A stretch of 64,000 nucleotides of DNA, taken from assembly GCF_041538045.1 (NCBI RefSeq), contig NZ_JBGOSE010000010.1, positions 1 through 64,000 on the forward strand, given 5' to 3'. The notes below the pieces were generated by a model. That model worked only from the letters and a program-made list of their open reading frames with translations, made no database searches and was not told where the DNA came from. The position numbers were made by a program, and so were the translations under genes. The stretch's first letter is position 1, and the number at the start of each line of letters is the position of its first letter. The DNA is from Aliiglaciecola sp041538045. Lineage in GTDB: Bacteria; Pseudomonadota; Gammaproteobacteria; Enterobacterales; Alteromonadaceae. This document shows positions 35,374-44,306 of the stretch, one piece after another.

Positions 35374-35840
35374 TTATTGATTAAGTGCTTTGTTAAAAGC
35401 TTCTATAAAGGTTGGATAATCTTCATAGTGTTGCATATGCTTTAGCCCTTCCAACTCATATAAAACCGAACCTTTTATAAATCTTTGCGCTGTTTTGCCT
35501 AGTTTAGTGTAATCACCTAAAGTTCGTGTTACCCCGGGGTTTTAACCAAATTCAACCTGCCTCCCTATTATCGCGAATGCCAATAATTAAAAAGCTTTTA
35601 TTTTTAATTTCCGAGAACTTAGCCACCCCATTTTCCGAAAAAAATCGGTCCGTAAGTTAATACGTTATTCCTGATCAAATTGTCCAAACCCAATTTGATC
35701 AGGAATAATAACTCTATAACCTTGCTTAACGATATCCTGTGCAACCCTTTCTCTTTAGTCTTCAGCAAAGTTTTTACCATGCAATAAAACAACTACCTTG
35801 TCTGAAGCTCAATCTCCTATATCGTATAACGCATTTTCAA
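35374..35840 (-). pseudogene. decayed alpha/beta hydrolase gene
   Basis: On the minus strand, fragments of a single alpha/beta hydrolase can be read in order. First comes KVVVLLHGKNFAED with the HG oxyanion motif, then a stop. ERVAQDIVKQGYRVIIPDQI and GFGQFDQE follow, then a stop and a large gap. The C-terminus is SVLYELEGLKHMQHYEDYP, TFIEAFNKALNQ, stop at 35374-35376. At least three internal stops interrupt the frame and the nucleophile GxSxG region is missing. The catalytic histidine area (GLKHM) survives. The gene is clearly inactive. Confidence 0.85.
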
Positions 35841-36291
35841 ACTTTGATTTTACGAATTGAAATTGAACGTATCGACTGAAAAAGGATTTCACATTTTAAT
35901 TTCCTTGTTTTATGGTTTGAAGAGTTATACAAGAACACGCGCTGCGTATTTAGTTATCTTATTCGCTAATTTGTTTTCATGAGCCTTAGAAAAAGTGCAT
36001 TAACCTTTAGTTAGAGAAAAATTAATACAATTTCAGCTAATTTTACTTCCAATTGGTATTACAATGATTATTATATTGATCAGAATATATACTTGAGGAT
36101 CGAATAGTACTTTCGTGGCTCAAGTTTAATAATGCTTATTGAATAAACTATTTCCACAAATCTGATTAACGCAACGCACGTTCTAATTTTGTTGTAAGGT
36201 GAACTAAATTCCCTTAACTTAGCTCTTTAAGGACACAATGCTTAGATTTTCATTTTACTCAGACAAGAGTAAATAAACGAGTTGATAATAC
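35841..36291. other. leader/promoter region of the large signalling gene
   Basis: About 450 bp of AT-rich DNA. It contains AATTGGTATTAC (36051-36062), similar to the repeated half-sites 900 bp away. It also has a nested hairpin ACTTGAG/CTCAAGT with inner CGAA/TTCG (36091-36125), followed by TTTAAT. I could not identify a clear sigma-70 promoter or c-di-GMP riboswitch. The ribosome site before the ATG at 36292 is weak. Confidence 0.4.
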
Positions 36292-39200
36292 ATGAAGTAT
36301 AAAGAAACTATTCTCTATGTAGAGAGTAATGATGACACCCGTGCGCTTTACGCAGAATTCCTAAGAGGAATATTCACTACCGTTCTTGAAGCTTCAAATG
36401 GACGAGAAGGTATTTCAAAATACCTTACACACAGACCAGACGTTATCATAACGGAAATTCAGATGCCGCAAATGAACGGGCCTGAACTCATTCATAAAAT
36501 ACGCAAAACAGAAGAAAGTATTCCCATCATTGTGTTCAGTGAACATATTGAAGAAGATTTTATTTTAGATACGATTAAAGAGCAGATTAACGGCTTTATA
36601 AGCAAACCCGCAGACACCAAAAAATTAAAGCGTGTAATCGATAGTGTTCTATTAGGTGACAAAGAAGAAGTTAATGACAGCACTAAAAATACGGGCGAAA
36701 GCTTCGCGCTAAATAATGAAATTGAAGAAGAGTATGGGCTTTTTACCAACAGTATTATGGTGGTAGGAATTGGTTCAAGTGCTGGCGGATTAGAAGCCTT
36801 AACCACACTTATTAAAGGACTTCCGCTTAACAATAATACAGCTTACATCATTGCTCAGCACTTAAGTCCTAAACACAATACGATGCTAGTTGAGTTGCTT
36901 TCTCGAGAATGTAGCTTGATAGTTAAAGAAGCCGAACATAATGAAGTTTTAGAAAGCGACACTCTGTATATCACCCCGCCCAGTAAAAATGTAGAAATTA
37001 ATGATAGTAATCAAATTATTCTTTCGGCACCGGAAAAGCATTCATTTCTGCCAAAACCCTCTGTTAACCAGCTGTTTATATCCATTGCAAAACACAAACG
37101 AGAAAAGTCTGTAGGTATCATTTTATCCGGAACAGGCTCAGATGGATGTCAAGGAATGCGAGCCATCAACGCCGAAGGTGGTATTACTATTGTGCAAGAG
37201 CCTAGCACAGCTAAATACGACGGTATGCCAATGGCCGCAATCAATGGTTCTGTGGTCGACATATTAATAGAGGCAGAAAAAATTGGTGAAGAATTAGTCG
37301 CTTTAGCTAATTTCCCTAGAAACAAAGTATTAAAGAAACACCAAGTTACACCGGCGAACGATCATATTTCAGTTATTTTTGCTTTGCTTTATAAACACAA
37401 ACATGTGGATTTTTCTGTATATAAAAAAGCCACAATTGGTCGTCGTATTGAGCGTCGAATGGTGGCTTTGAAAGTCACGAACCTAAGTGAATATGTAGAG
37501 CTGATAAAAAAGGATGAAAACGAAGTTGAATTGCTTTACAAAGATATACTAATTGGAGTTACTAGCTTTTTCAGGAACAGAGACGCTTACGACTCACTCG
37601 AAAACTTACTAGACAAATATTTAGACGAAATTCCCGATGCTAAAGAGCTCAGAATTTGGATGCCCGGCTCATCCACAGGTGAAGAAGCATATTCCGTTGC
37701 AATTATCGTAAATGAACTGTTGAACGATCGACAAAACTCTCTTGATTTGAAAATTTTTGCCACAGATATTGACGAAGATGCATTAAAGATTGCCCGTCAA
37801 GGTGTTTACAGTCAAGCTTCCATGACTGAAGTCTCGGATGCTCATATTAAAGACTACTTCCACATAACCAATAATGAATTTGAGGTTAAGAAAAGCTTAA
37901 GACAATCTATTGTATTCTCGTACCATAATTTGCTCTCAGATCCCCCTTTCAAAGATTTAGATCTAATAGTTTGTCGAAACCTACTTATATATTTCAATAT
38001 TGATGCGCAAAAATGGATCATGCCTGCTTTCCATTATGCACTCAAAACTAATGCATTGCTTTTCTTAGGAAAATCGGAAAACGCCACTTATTTTGAGCAC
38101 TTATTTGCGCCTGTCGATAAGCTCAATAAAATATTCAAAACAGTAGCTAATTCGAAAAAAAATCATCAGTCAATAAGCGTTGGCCCGCCTAAATACGTCA
38201 AGGTATCACAACAAGAACAATCTAAAATTCCTGAAGGAACTCCGCTCCAAGAGACGATTGTTACTGAAGCTGCAAAACTTTTAATGCCAAATATCATAGT
38301 GACAAACGAACAGCTTGATGTGATATATAAAAAAGGTAATCTTGACTTTGTTTCAGTACCAGAAGGATACGTTTCTTATAATCTATATAAGATTATCGAT
38401 TCTCGGTTAGCAATTGACTTAAGAAAATTAGTCAGCGATGCCAAAAAAGTATCTAAAATTAGTGCCAGTAACTATATCCCACTACCTCAAAAAGATGGAA
38501 AGTCGCGCCTTATAAAAGTGCACATAGTGCCTGTATTAAACGGCCGGAACCAAATGTATATCTTTTATTTCCAAAGTATCTCCGTCAATGATCTCCCTAT
38601 GATCAACAGCGAGGTTGATGAGAAAACCGTATCCTCTACCCATGAGTTAGAATTCGAATTACAACGTATTAAAGAACATATGCAAACTCTGGTTGAAGAA
38701 CTTGAGACCTCGAATGAAGAGTTACAGTCGACAAACGAAGAATTGCAAAGCGCCAATGAAGAGTTACAAGCGACCAATGAAGAAATGGAAACCAGTAACG
38801 AAGAGCTTCAATCAACTAATGAAGAGCTTCAAACGGCCTATGCAGAACTCAAAGAGATGTTCAATGAAAACTCTTTAATCAAAGAAAAATTTGTATCCCT
38901 TAATCGCCGCTATGAATCTGTTCTAGAAAACATACATGACGGCGTCATCATTACCAATTTACAAGGCATGATCCTAAAGACCAATCACGCCATGCAAAAA
39001 TTTACTGGTTTAAGTAAAGAGCAGCTATTAGCTAAAAGCCTTTTAAATATATATCCTATAGATGATACTGGTTATTTTTTAAGTCGACAGAAACAACTCA
39101 TAGAAAAAGGCACCTTTGGCCCTTACATTATCGAATTAAACTCAGCAAACAATGGCAATACAATTCTTGAAATTGAAGATTATCTGAGTCGAGACGAATC

Positions 39201-41322
39201 AGGTAATACTCAAGTTTGGTCTTTTGCGTCTGATATTTCAAAAGAAAAACATGCCTTAGCAGAGTTATCTCTGAGCCAAAAGAAATATAAAGCAACCTTT
39301 GAAAATGCCAATATCGGAATTGGCCACGTCTCCTTAGATGGTTCATGGGTTTCGGCAAACAATGTATTAGCGACTATGTTGGGTTATAGCCACGAAGAAT
39401 TGTTAAAACTATCTTTCCAAGACATAACCTTACAAGACGATCTGAAAGAGGACTTAGATCTTGCTCAACAACTTATAAACGGTGAGCGAGACTCATACAA
39501 ACTAGAAAAACGTTATTATAAAAAGAATGGCAAGATTTTTTGGGCAAACCTTTCCGTTGCCATCGTAAGAGACAATGGTGTTCCTTTATATTTCATTTCA
39601 GTTGTAGAAGATATTAATGAAAAGAAACGTGCTTCTTTAGAGAATGTACAAGCCAGAATGGTATTTAACTCTACCCAAGAGAGCATTGTAATAACCGACA
39701 AAGAAACGCGAGTTATTAACGTGAACCCTGCATTTGAAAATCTAACGGGTTACTCTTTAGATAAAATAAAAGGTCAAAAAATCAGCATATTAAAATCTGA
39801 TAAACACAGCTCAGAGTTTTTCAGTGAAATGGAACGCTCATATAAACAAAGTGGTTTTTGGTCTGGTGAGGTCTTAAATAAATCGAAAAGTGGTGATATT
39901 TTTCCTGTCTTTTTGAATATAAGTGCAGTCAAAGATGAAAACGGCAATATCATTCAGTACATTGGTGTACTAACCGATATTTCGTTGATCAAACAATCTC
40001 AGAATAAAATTCAATACCTCGCTAACCACGACTCTTTGACCGGTTTACCCAACCGAACGTTATTAGCAGACCGTTTAGAACACGCTTTACAAGAATCTCG
40101 CCGAACTAAAAATCAACTTGCAATCTTATTTGTCGATTTAGACCGATTTAAAATTGTGAATGACGGACTAGGACATAACATTGGCGATGCGGTTTTAATC
40201 GAGGTTGCAAAACGGTTTACCGATATCTTACGTTCTGTAGATACCGTTGCTAGAGTGGGTGGCGATGAATTTATTGTTATTGTTCAAGATTTAGAGTCAG
40301 CCTTAAATGCATCAAAGATTGCCACTAACTTAATTCAAGCAGTTAAACGAGAAATCGTTGTCAAGGAACATAAAATTAATATCGGAGCCAGTATTGGTAT
40401 CAGTATCTATCCAAATGATGGCCATTCGGCAGATGACTTGATAAGACAAGCAGACATAGCCATGTATGACGCCAAAGAAAATGGCAAAAATATGTACCGT
40501 TATATCTCCCAAGAACTTTCTTCATTTGCTTTTGAAAAAGCCTCAATGGAAAGCTTGATTCGTGAAGGGTTAAATAAAGATGAATTTGAAGTTTATTACC
40601 AACCTATTATCGATTTACAAACCATGAAGGTGTCTCATTTAGAGGCGTTAACTCGTTGGAATCATCCTAAACTTGGATTGGTTATGCCCAATAAGTTTAT
40701 TCCTCTAGCAGAGGAATCTGATTTAATTACGGAAATCACTAAGTATGTGGTTTACAAAGTAATGAAAACCATCAGCGAATTAAATCGTAAGAACAATTAC
40801 CACTATAAAATTGCTATAAACTTTTCATTAAAAGATTTAGAAAGTGATGCATTATTTTATTCATTCAAGAAATACCTACAGCAATTTAAAATCAAAGGAA
40901 ATGCCATTTCTTTGGAAATTACCGAACGTAAAGTGATCTTATCGAATGAGAAGAATCACAAACATCTAGATCGTTATAAAAAGTTAGATGTATCTTTTTC
41001 CATGGATGACTTTGGTACCGGCTATTCAAATTTGGGTTACTTAATCAACAAGCCTTTCGATATGCTAAAAATTGACCGCTCTTTTATATCTCAGATTGGC
41101 ACAGTTAATAAATCCGAAGAGGTAGTTAAAGCCACCATATCCATTGCCAAAGCCCTAGGGTTAAAAACCATAGCTGAAGGTGTGGAAACAAAAGAGCAAT
41201 TCGAATTTATCTCCAATCATCATTGTGATTTTGTGCAGGGCTTTTTGTTTCAGACGCCAGAACCCATTGATAAACTAATGAACTATCTCAAGAATGACGA
41301 TAAAAAAGAAATTAAGAACTAG
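36292..41322 (+). CDS. pseudo-receiver/CheB/CheR/PAS/GGDEF/EAL multidomain signalling protein
   Basis: The 1676-residue cytoplasmic protein has these domains in order: receiver-like (5-120); CheB methylesterase (155-335; catalytic S163, H190 and D284 in GTGSDG); CheR methyltransferase (360-615; PGSSTGEEAYS SAM motif, FATDID, CRNLLIYF); a PAS-like segment (650-775); a coiled coil of repeated NEELQ heptads (785-860); three PAS domains (from about 871, 998 and 1121); GGDEF (from 1239; VGGDEF and an RSVD inhibitory site five residues before it); EAL (1416-1660; EALTR, DDFGTGYS, EGVE). The receiver has S12 for an acidic residue and E55 for the phosphoacceptor Asp. CheB/CheR-PAS fusions are known; the added cyclase/phosphodiesterase is unusual. 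Both catalytic sets look intact. No receptor or kinase gene is adjacent. Confidence 0.93.
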   Translation: MKYKETILYVESNDDTRALYAEFLRGIFTTVLEASNGREGISKYLTHRPDVIITEIQMPQMNGPELIHKIRKTEESIPIIVFSEHIEEDFILDTIKEQINGFISKPADTKKLKRVIDSVLLGDKEEVNDSTKNTGESFALNNEIEEEYGLFTNSIMVVGIGSSAGGLEALTTLIKGLPLNNNTAYIIAQHLSPKHNTMLVELLSRECSLIVKEAEHNEVLESDTLYITPPSKNVEINDSNQIILSAPEKHSFLPKPSVNQLFISIAKHKREKSVGIILSGTGSDGCQGMRAINAEGGITIVQEPSTAKYDGMPMAAINGSVVDILIEAEKIGEELVALANFPRNKVLKKHQVTPANDHISVIFALLYKHKHVDFSVYKKATIGRRIERRMVALKVTNLSEYVELIKKDENEVELLYKDILIGVTSFFRNRDAYDSLENLLDKYLDEIPDAKELRIWMPGSSTGEEAYSVAIIVNELLNDRQNSLDLKIFATDIDEDALKIARQGVYSQASMTEVSDAHIKDYFHITNNEFEVKKSLRQSIVFSYHNLLSDPPFKDLDLIVCRNLLIYFNIDAQKWIMPAFHYALKTNALLFLGKSENATYFEHLFAPVDKLNKIFKTVANSKKNHQSISVGPPKYVKVSQQEQSKIPEGTPLQETIVTEAAKLLMPNIIVTNEQLDVIYKKGNLDFVSVPEGYVSYNLYKIIDSRLAIDLRKLVSDAKKVSKISASNYIPLPQKDGKSRLIKVHIVPVLNGRNQMYIFYFQSISVNDLPMINSEVDEKTVSSTHELEFELQRIKEHMQTLVEELETSNEELQSTNEELQSANEELQATNEEMETSNEELQSTNEELQTAYAELKEMFNENSLIKEKFVSLNRRYESVLENIHDGVIITNLQGMILKTNHAMQKFTGLSKEQLLAKSLLNIYPIDDTGYFLSRQKQLIEKGTFGPYIIELNSANNGNTILEIEDYLSRDESGNTQVWSFASDISKEKHALAELSLSQKKYKATFENANIGIGHVSLDGSWVSANNVLATMLGYSHEELLKLSFQDITLQDDLKEDLDLAQQLINGERDSYKLEKRYYKKNGKIFWANLSVAIVRDNGVPLYFISVVEDINEKKRASLENVQARMVFNSTQESIVITDKETRVINVNPAFENLTGYSLDKIKGQKISILKSDKHSSEFFSEMERSYKQSGFWSGEVLNKSKSGDIFPVFLNISAVKDENGNIIQYIGVLTDISLIKQSQNKIQYLANHDSLTGLPNRTLLADRLEHALQESRRTKNQLAILFVDLDRFKIVNDGLGHNIGDAVLIEVAKRFTDILRSVDTVARVGGDEFIVIVQDLESALNASKIATNLIQAVKREIVVKEHKINIGASIGISIYPNDGHSADDLIRQADIAMYDAKENGKNMYRYISQELSSFAFEKASMESLIREGLNKDEFEVYYQPIIDLQTMKVSHLEALTRWNHPKLGLVMPNKFIPLAEESDLITEITKYVVYKVMKTISELNRKNNYHYKIAINFSLKDLESDALFYSFKKYLQQFKIKGNAISLEITERKVILSNEKNHKHLDRYKKLDVSFSMDDFGTGYSNLGYLINKPFDMLKIDRSFISQIGTVNKSEEVVKATISIAKALGLKTIAEGVETKEQFEFISNHHCDFVQGFLFQTPEPIDKLMNYLKNDDKKEIKN

Positions 41323-41432
41323 CTAAGCATAAAATAGCCCTATTCACCTCCAAGGATGGAATAAATTTGGTCTGTTAACTCAAAAATGCAGCCTGCCATA
41401 GCTTCTAAATACTTTAGCAGCTATCACATAGC

Positions 41433-42374
41433 TTACCCCTGCTTGCCTAATCTCAACCATTTAGCAGCATTATCGTGGAGGATTCCACGTTTTTGCTTAT
41501 CGGTTAAAAACGGCGCTGACTCGATCATCGCAATACTACCAGCAATAGCTCCCCAGAAATCGGAGCCAAACACAATTCGGTCCTCATGACCTGCCTCTAT
41601 AAAAGCATTTAAGGCTGCGTAAACAATTGGTTTGGGAACTGACATCATAGGCGACGTTTCCACCATCACATTTGGGTATTTATCTAATAAGACAATGGCC
41701 TGTTGAACAAAGTCGGGCATAAATGCATGGTACAACACCAACCTTAGCTGTGGATGCCGGGCAAGAATCGGTTCATATAGTGCGGGTCTGGCAAAATCTC
41801 CATTGAATGCTTCACAACATCCAGCGACTCGACGCTCAGGTGGTGGACCTACATCGGCATGGACCAAAACCATGAGGTCGTATTGTGCAGCTAGCTCGAA
41901 ATATGGCCTCATTCTAGGATCATCTGGCGCTACCCCTGCGTAAACATTGTAGAGCTCTCCAATTGCTCCTATTCGGCCTGCCTCAACCTCTGTACGCAAC
42001 CAATCCACATCCGGCCAATTCCCTCCCTTCTCAAAACACGGAAAAAGATTTGGATCTAGTCCTTTAGAACATGGAAATGCGACGCTACCGATTAGCCGAG
42101 ATGGATCTGCGCTTCGAATACGTTCGACGTCTGATGGAGGACCACCAATGACACCTTTGACGATAGAGTGCGCCTTAAATGTCTCCAATAAATAACGTGT
42201 CTGAGCCCCATCAGTGGTTTCGTCTTTGCCAACAGAATACCATTTTGAGCTAGTTCCACTCGGCCCTGCGTGTAAGTGCAGGTCGATAACCGGAGACGGT
42301 GCGGCGTGGATAGGAGAAATGTATACGATCAGTAACAGACTGACAAAAAAATAAATAGCTCTTAAGGCAAACAT
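41433..42374 (-). CDS. exported amidohydrolase-family (TIM-barrel metal-dependent) hydrolase
   Basis: The 313-residue product has an N-terminal signal peptide (hydrophobic about 5-22, cleavage near IHA-AP). The mature part starts with the metal-binding HxH motif in VIDLHLHAG. Further ligand candidates are VLVHADVG, LYHAFMPDF and the C-terminal GSDFW aspartate. This is the pattern of the amidohydrolase_2 (ACMSD-like) family, so a periplasmic decarboxylase or hydrolase is likely; the substrate is unknown. It stands alone on the minus strand after the signalling gene. Confidence 0.85.
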   Translation of the reverse strand: MFALRAIYFFVSLLLIVYISPIHAAPSPVIDLHLHAGPSGTSSKWYSVGKDETTDGAQTRYLLETFKAHSIVKGVIGGPPSDVERIRSADPSRLIGSVAFPCSKGLDPNLFPCFEKGGNWPDVDWLRTEVEAGRIGAIGELYNVYAGVAPDDPRMRPYFELAAQYDLMVLVHADVGPPPERRVAGCCEAFNGDFARPALYEPILARHPQLRLVLYHAFMPDFVQQAIVLLDKYPNVMVETSPMMSVPKPIVYAALNAFIEAGHEDRIVFGSDFWGAIAGSIAMIESAPFLTDKQKRGILHDNAAKWLRLGKQG

Positions 42375-42588
42375 GTAAAATCCTCCTGCAGATAATAGTC
42401 TCTTCGTTCATTATCTAAACTTTAAACAAAATGATTCTGTTGTTCGGTTTGCTCGGCTTAATAATCAACATAGATTCTTAACCTTGAAAGGACCAAACAA
42501 TAACTGAGGGATTGTTTAAACATAGCAAAGTGCTTAATGTAAGCAAGCTTGGCTAAGGAAAACATCAGCTTTTTTAATATCCTGAGTT

Positions 42589-43080
42589 CTAGTAATACTC
42601 AATTATATATAAAAGAAGAGGTACAACCGCACAGGCCAAAGTGACAGCCAAACCGAATAATCCAGGTTTGACTAAATAGCTTTTCTGGGGAGCCTTAGGA
42701 TTATAAAAAACATTGACGCTGCCATCTTCATTTGTCTGGATTTTGTCTAACTGTTTATTGAGGATCATTTTCGCATTATGAGATGCAGTAATGATCCAAG
42801 GTGATACCCGAGTACCACGGTAAGGCTTATTAGCAACCTGGTATTGGTACAATGAATCAACTTTGTACTCTTGCTCTGAAACAATAGGAAGATGACTCCC
42901 CCACTTGTTTACAGACGCAGTTTTTAGAACTCCTCTAGCACTTGGCCATTGCCTCACAAAAACCTGCCAAACAAACGAATACAAGCACACGATCAATAGA
43001 TAGGTAACAACGTAAAACAAAATCCCTTGCTTGTCGCCGCCAACAGCTAGCTGCCACATGTCACTAAAATACCCAATCAT
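42589..43080 (-). CDS. DUF3592-like membrane protein
   Basis: The 163-residue product has a hydrophobic helix near 20-40, a soluble middle with VFYNPKAPQKSYL (a YNPxxP pattern usual in DUF3592 proteins), and a C-terminal membrane helix (about 137-160). The function of the family is unknown. The gene is isolated, with 508 bp to the upstream amidohydrolase start on one side being partly spacer. The assignment to DUF3592 is by motif memory. Confidence 0.65.
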   Translation of the reverse strand: MIGYFSDMWQLAVGGDKQGILFYVVTYLLIVCLYSFVWQVFVRQWPSARGVLKTASVNKWGSHLPIVSEQEYKVDSLYQYQVANKPYRGTRVSPWIITASHNAKMILNKQLDKIQTNEDGSVNVFYNPKAPQKSYLVKPGLFGLAVTLACAVVPLLLYIIEYY

Positions 43081-43312
43081 ACGCTTAGAGGCCCTTTGAT
43101 TTAGTATGCTAAATCAATACTTTAACTTAATATTGAGTAAAAAAGATAAAAAATAATACTAAAAATTGCATTTATTTATCCTTTAGGTTCAAAACCTTAG
43201 ACAGCTTTGCAACAGTAATTTTGGGCAATAAATTGATATGTAGATTAGTCGTATAAAAAAACGGAAAGTGTTAAATAAGTCAACCTATTCAGTGTAACCC
43301 TTGTGTACGCCT

Positions 43313-43564
43313 TTAGCGCTGTTTGTACTGAGTAGGACAATACCCACGAGTAATACTCTTGCTGCGTAATTTCATATGTTTAGTTGTTCGCCCAGAAACC
43401 CGTTTGCGCCATAACTTAAAACAACTTGGTTTTAACCGACTTCGCATGAACCGAATCACTTGGGGCTCAGTTAAACCAAATTGCATTTCAATTGCTTCAA
43501 ATAATGTTCGGTCTTCCCAAGCCATTTCAATAATTCTTGATTCACTTTCTTCACTAAACAACAT
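43313..43564 (-). CDS. TIGR03643/DUF2805 family small protein
   Basis: The 83-residue product reads SRIIEMAWEDRTLFEAIEMQFGL and VIRFMRSRLKPSCFKLWRKRV, with a basic C-terminus (GRTTKHMKLR). This is the conserved layout of the TIGR03643 family, found in many marine gammaproteobacteria and Bacteroidota. It contains a helix-turn-helix-like N-terminal half. The molecular role is not known. It is upstream of a SEC-C miniprotein gene on the same strand, 188 bp away. Confidence 0.8.
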   Translation of the reverse strand: MLFSEESESRIIEMAWEDRTLFEAIEMQFGLTEPQVIRFMRSRLKPSCFKLWRKRVSGRTTKHMKLRSKSITRGYCPTQYKQR

Positions 43565-43752
43565 CTACTTGCCACCTCAATTTACAATGACACCTTGTAC
43601 GGATTTGCTGGATGTTTAGTTCAAATAGTGAATCTTTTGTTGGGCTAACGAATATCAGCAACTAGATCACAATTCCCCTTGGACAGGTTGATCGTTTTTG
43701 CGTTAAACAAAGCAAAATAAATCAAAAGTATTTACACAAACTAAAAGCAGTC

Positions 43753-43929
43753 TTAAGCATTTTTCCCGCAACATTTTTTAAATTTCTTTTCGCTACCACA
43801 AATACAAGGATCATTGCGCCCAACTTTAGGGTGCTCACGCTTAATTGTTCCTTGAGCAGGCGGGCAACAACTTGTATTGCTACAGCAGCTATCTTCTACT
43901 TTTTGATTTTCATTACTTGGGCTATTCAT
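43753..43929 (-). CDS. SEC-C motif metal-binding miniprotein (PBPRA1643-like)
   Basis: This 58-residue ORF starts at ATG 43929, with AAAGGA about 12 nt upstream. It has two CC pairs in the first half (DSCCSNTSCCPP) and a canonical C-terminal SEC-C zinc module (GRNDPCICGSEKKFKKCCG), as found at the end of SecA. It resembles the short SWIM/SEC-C proteins of Vibrio, Photobacterium and Shewanella (TIGR04102, from memory). It probably binds zinc; its partner is unknown. Confidence 0.82.
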   Translation of the reverse strand: MNSPSNENQKVEDSCCSNTSCCPPAQGTIKREHPKVGRNDPCICGSEKKFKKCCGKNA

Positions 43930-43977
43930 AGGTGTTAGTTTTCCTTTTGTCGAATTAATTTTGGTTTTTCATGATGA

Positions 43978-44172
43978 CTAAAGCTTCTCCAGCCTAGCAT
44001 CAACAAAAAGTTTATGGGTTTCTTGTTTAAGTGCATATTTAACAGCGGATGCATTGCAAAGGCTTTCATTTGTTGCACCCTCCAAATTTGCGAAGCCTCC
44101 ATTTAATACGAAGCAACACAACAAGAAAAAGGCAACTTTAAGAGCAATTTTAAGAGCAATTTTAAGATTGGT
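43978..44172 (-). pseudogene. short secreted-protein ORF lacking a normal start
   Basis: The minus frame is open for 64 codons between a TAA at 44173 and a TAG at 43978. The translation has a signal-peptide-like head (KVAFFLLCCFVLNGGFA) and a mature part NLEGATNESLCNASAVKYAL ending in DARLEKL. No ATG or GTG is in frame at its head; the only TTGs fall inside the signal core. A 12-bp direct duplication (AAAATTGCTCTT twice) sits where the start should be. It is either a gene that lost its start codon or one using ATT. Confidence 0.4.
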
Positions 44173-44261
44173 TTATTTTACACTATTTGGTTTTTTAGTT
44201 TAAAGCTTAATTCAGACTATTCAGCTTTTACAATGGGTAGGGCTATTTAGCGTATTCATGA

Positions 44262-44286
44262 AAACGGACGCACCTTAAATGCGTCC
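44262..44286 (-). terminator. hairpin/possible terminator after the Bor-like gene
   Basis: GGACGCA/TGCGTCC with a 7-nt loop is followed on the minus strand by GTTTTC. It starts about 20 bp after the stop of the Bor-like gene. The T-tract is short, so efficiency is uncertain. Confidence 0.6.
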
Positions 44287-44306
44287 ATGTTACTTTATGT
44301 GTCTAT

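Noticed and set aside
36040..36291. c-di-GMP (GEMM) riboswitch before the GGDEF/EAL gene
   Set aside because: I looked because of the downstream gene, but the conserved GEMM core elements are not present in the leader.
38693..38878. 61-codon ORF inside the signalling gene (KSFKRPMK repeats)
   Set aside because: It is the shifted frame of the NEELQ repeat and has no independent support.
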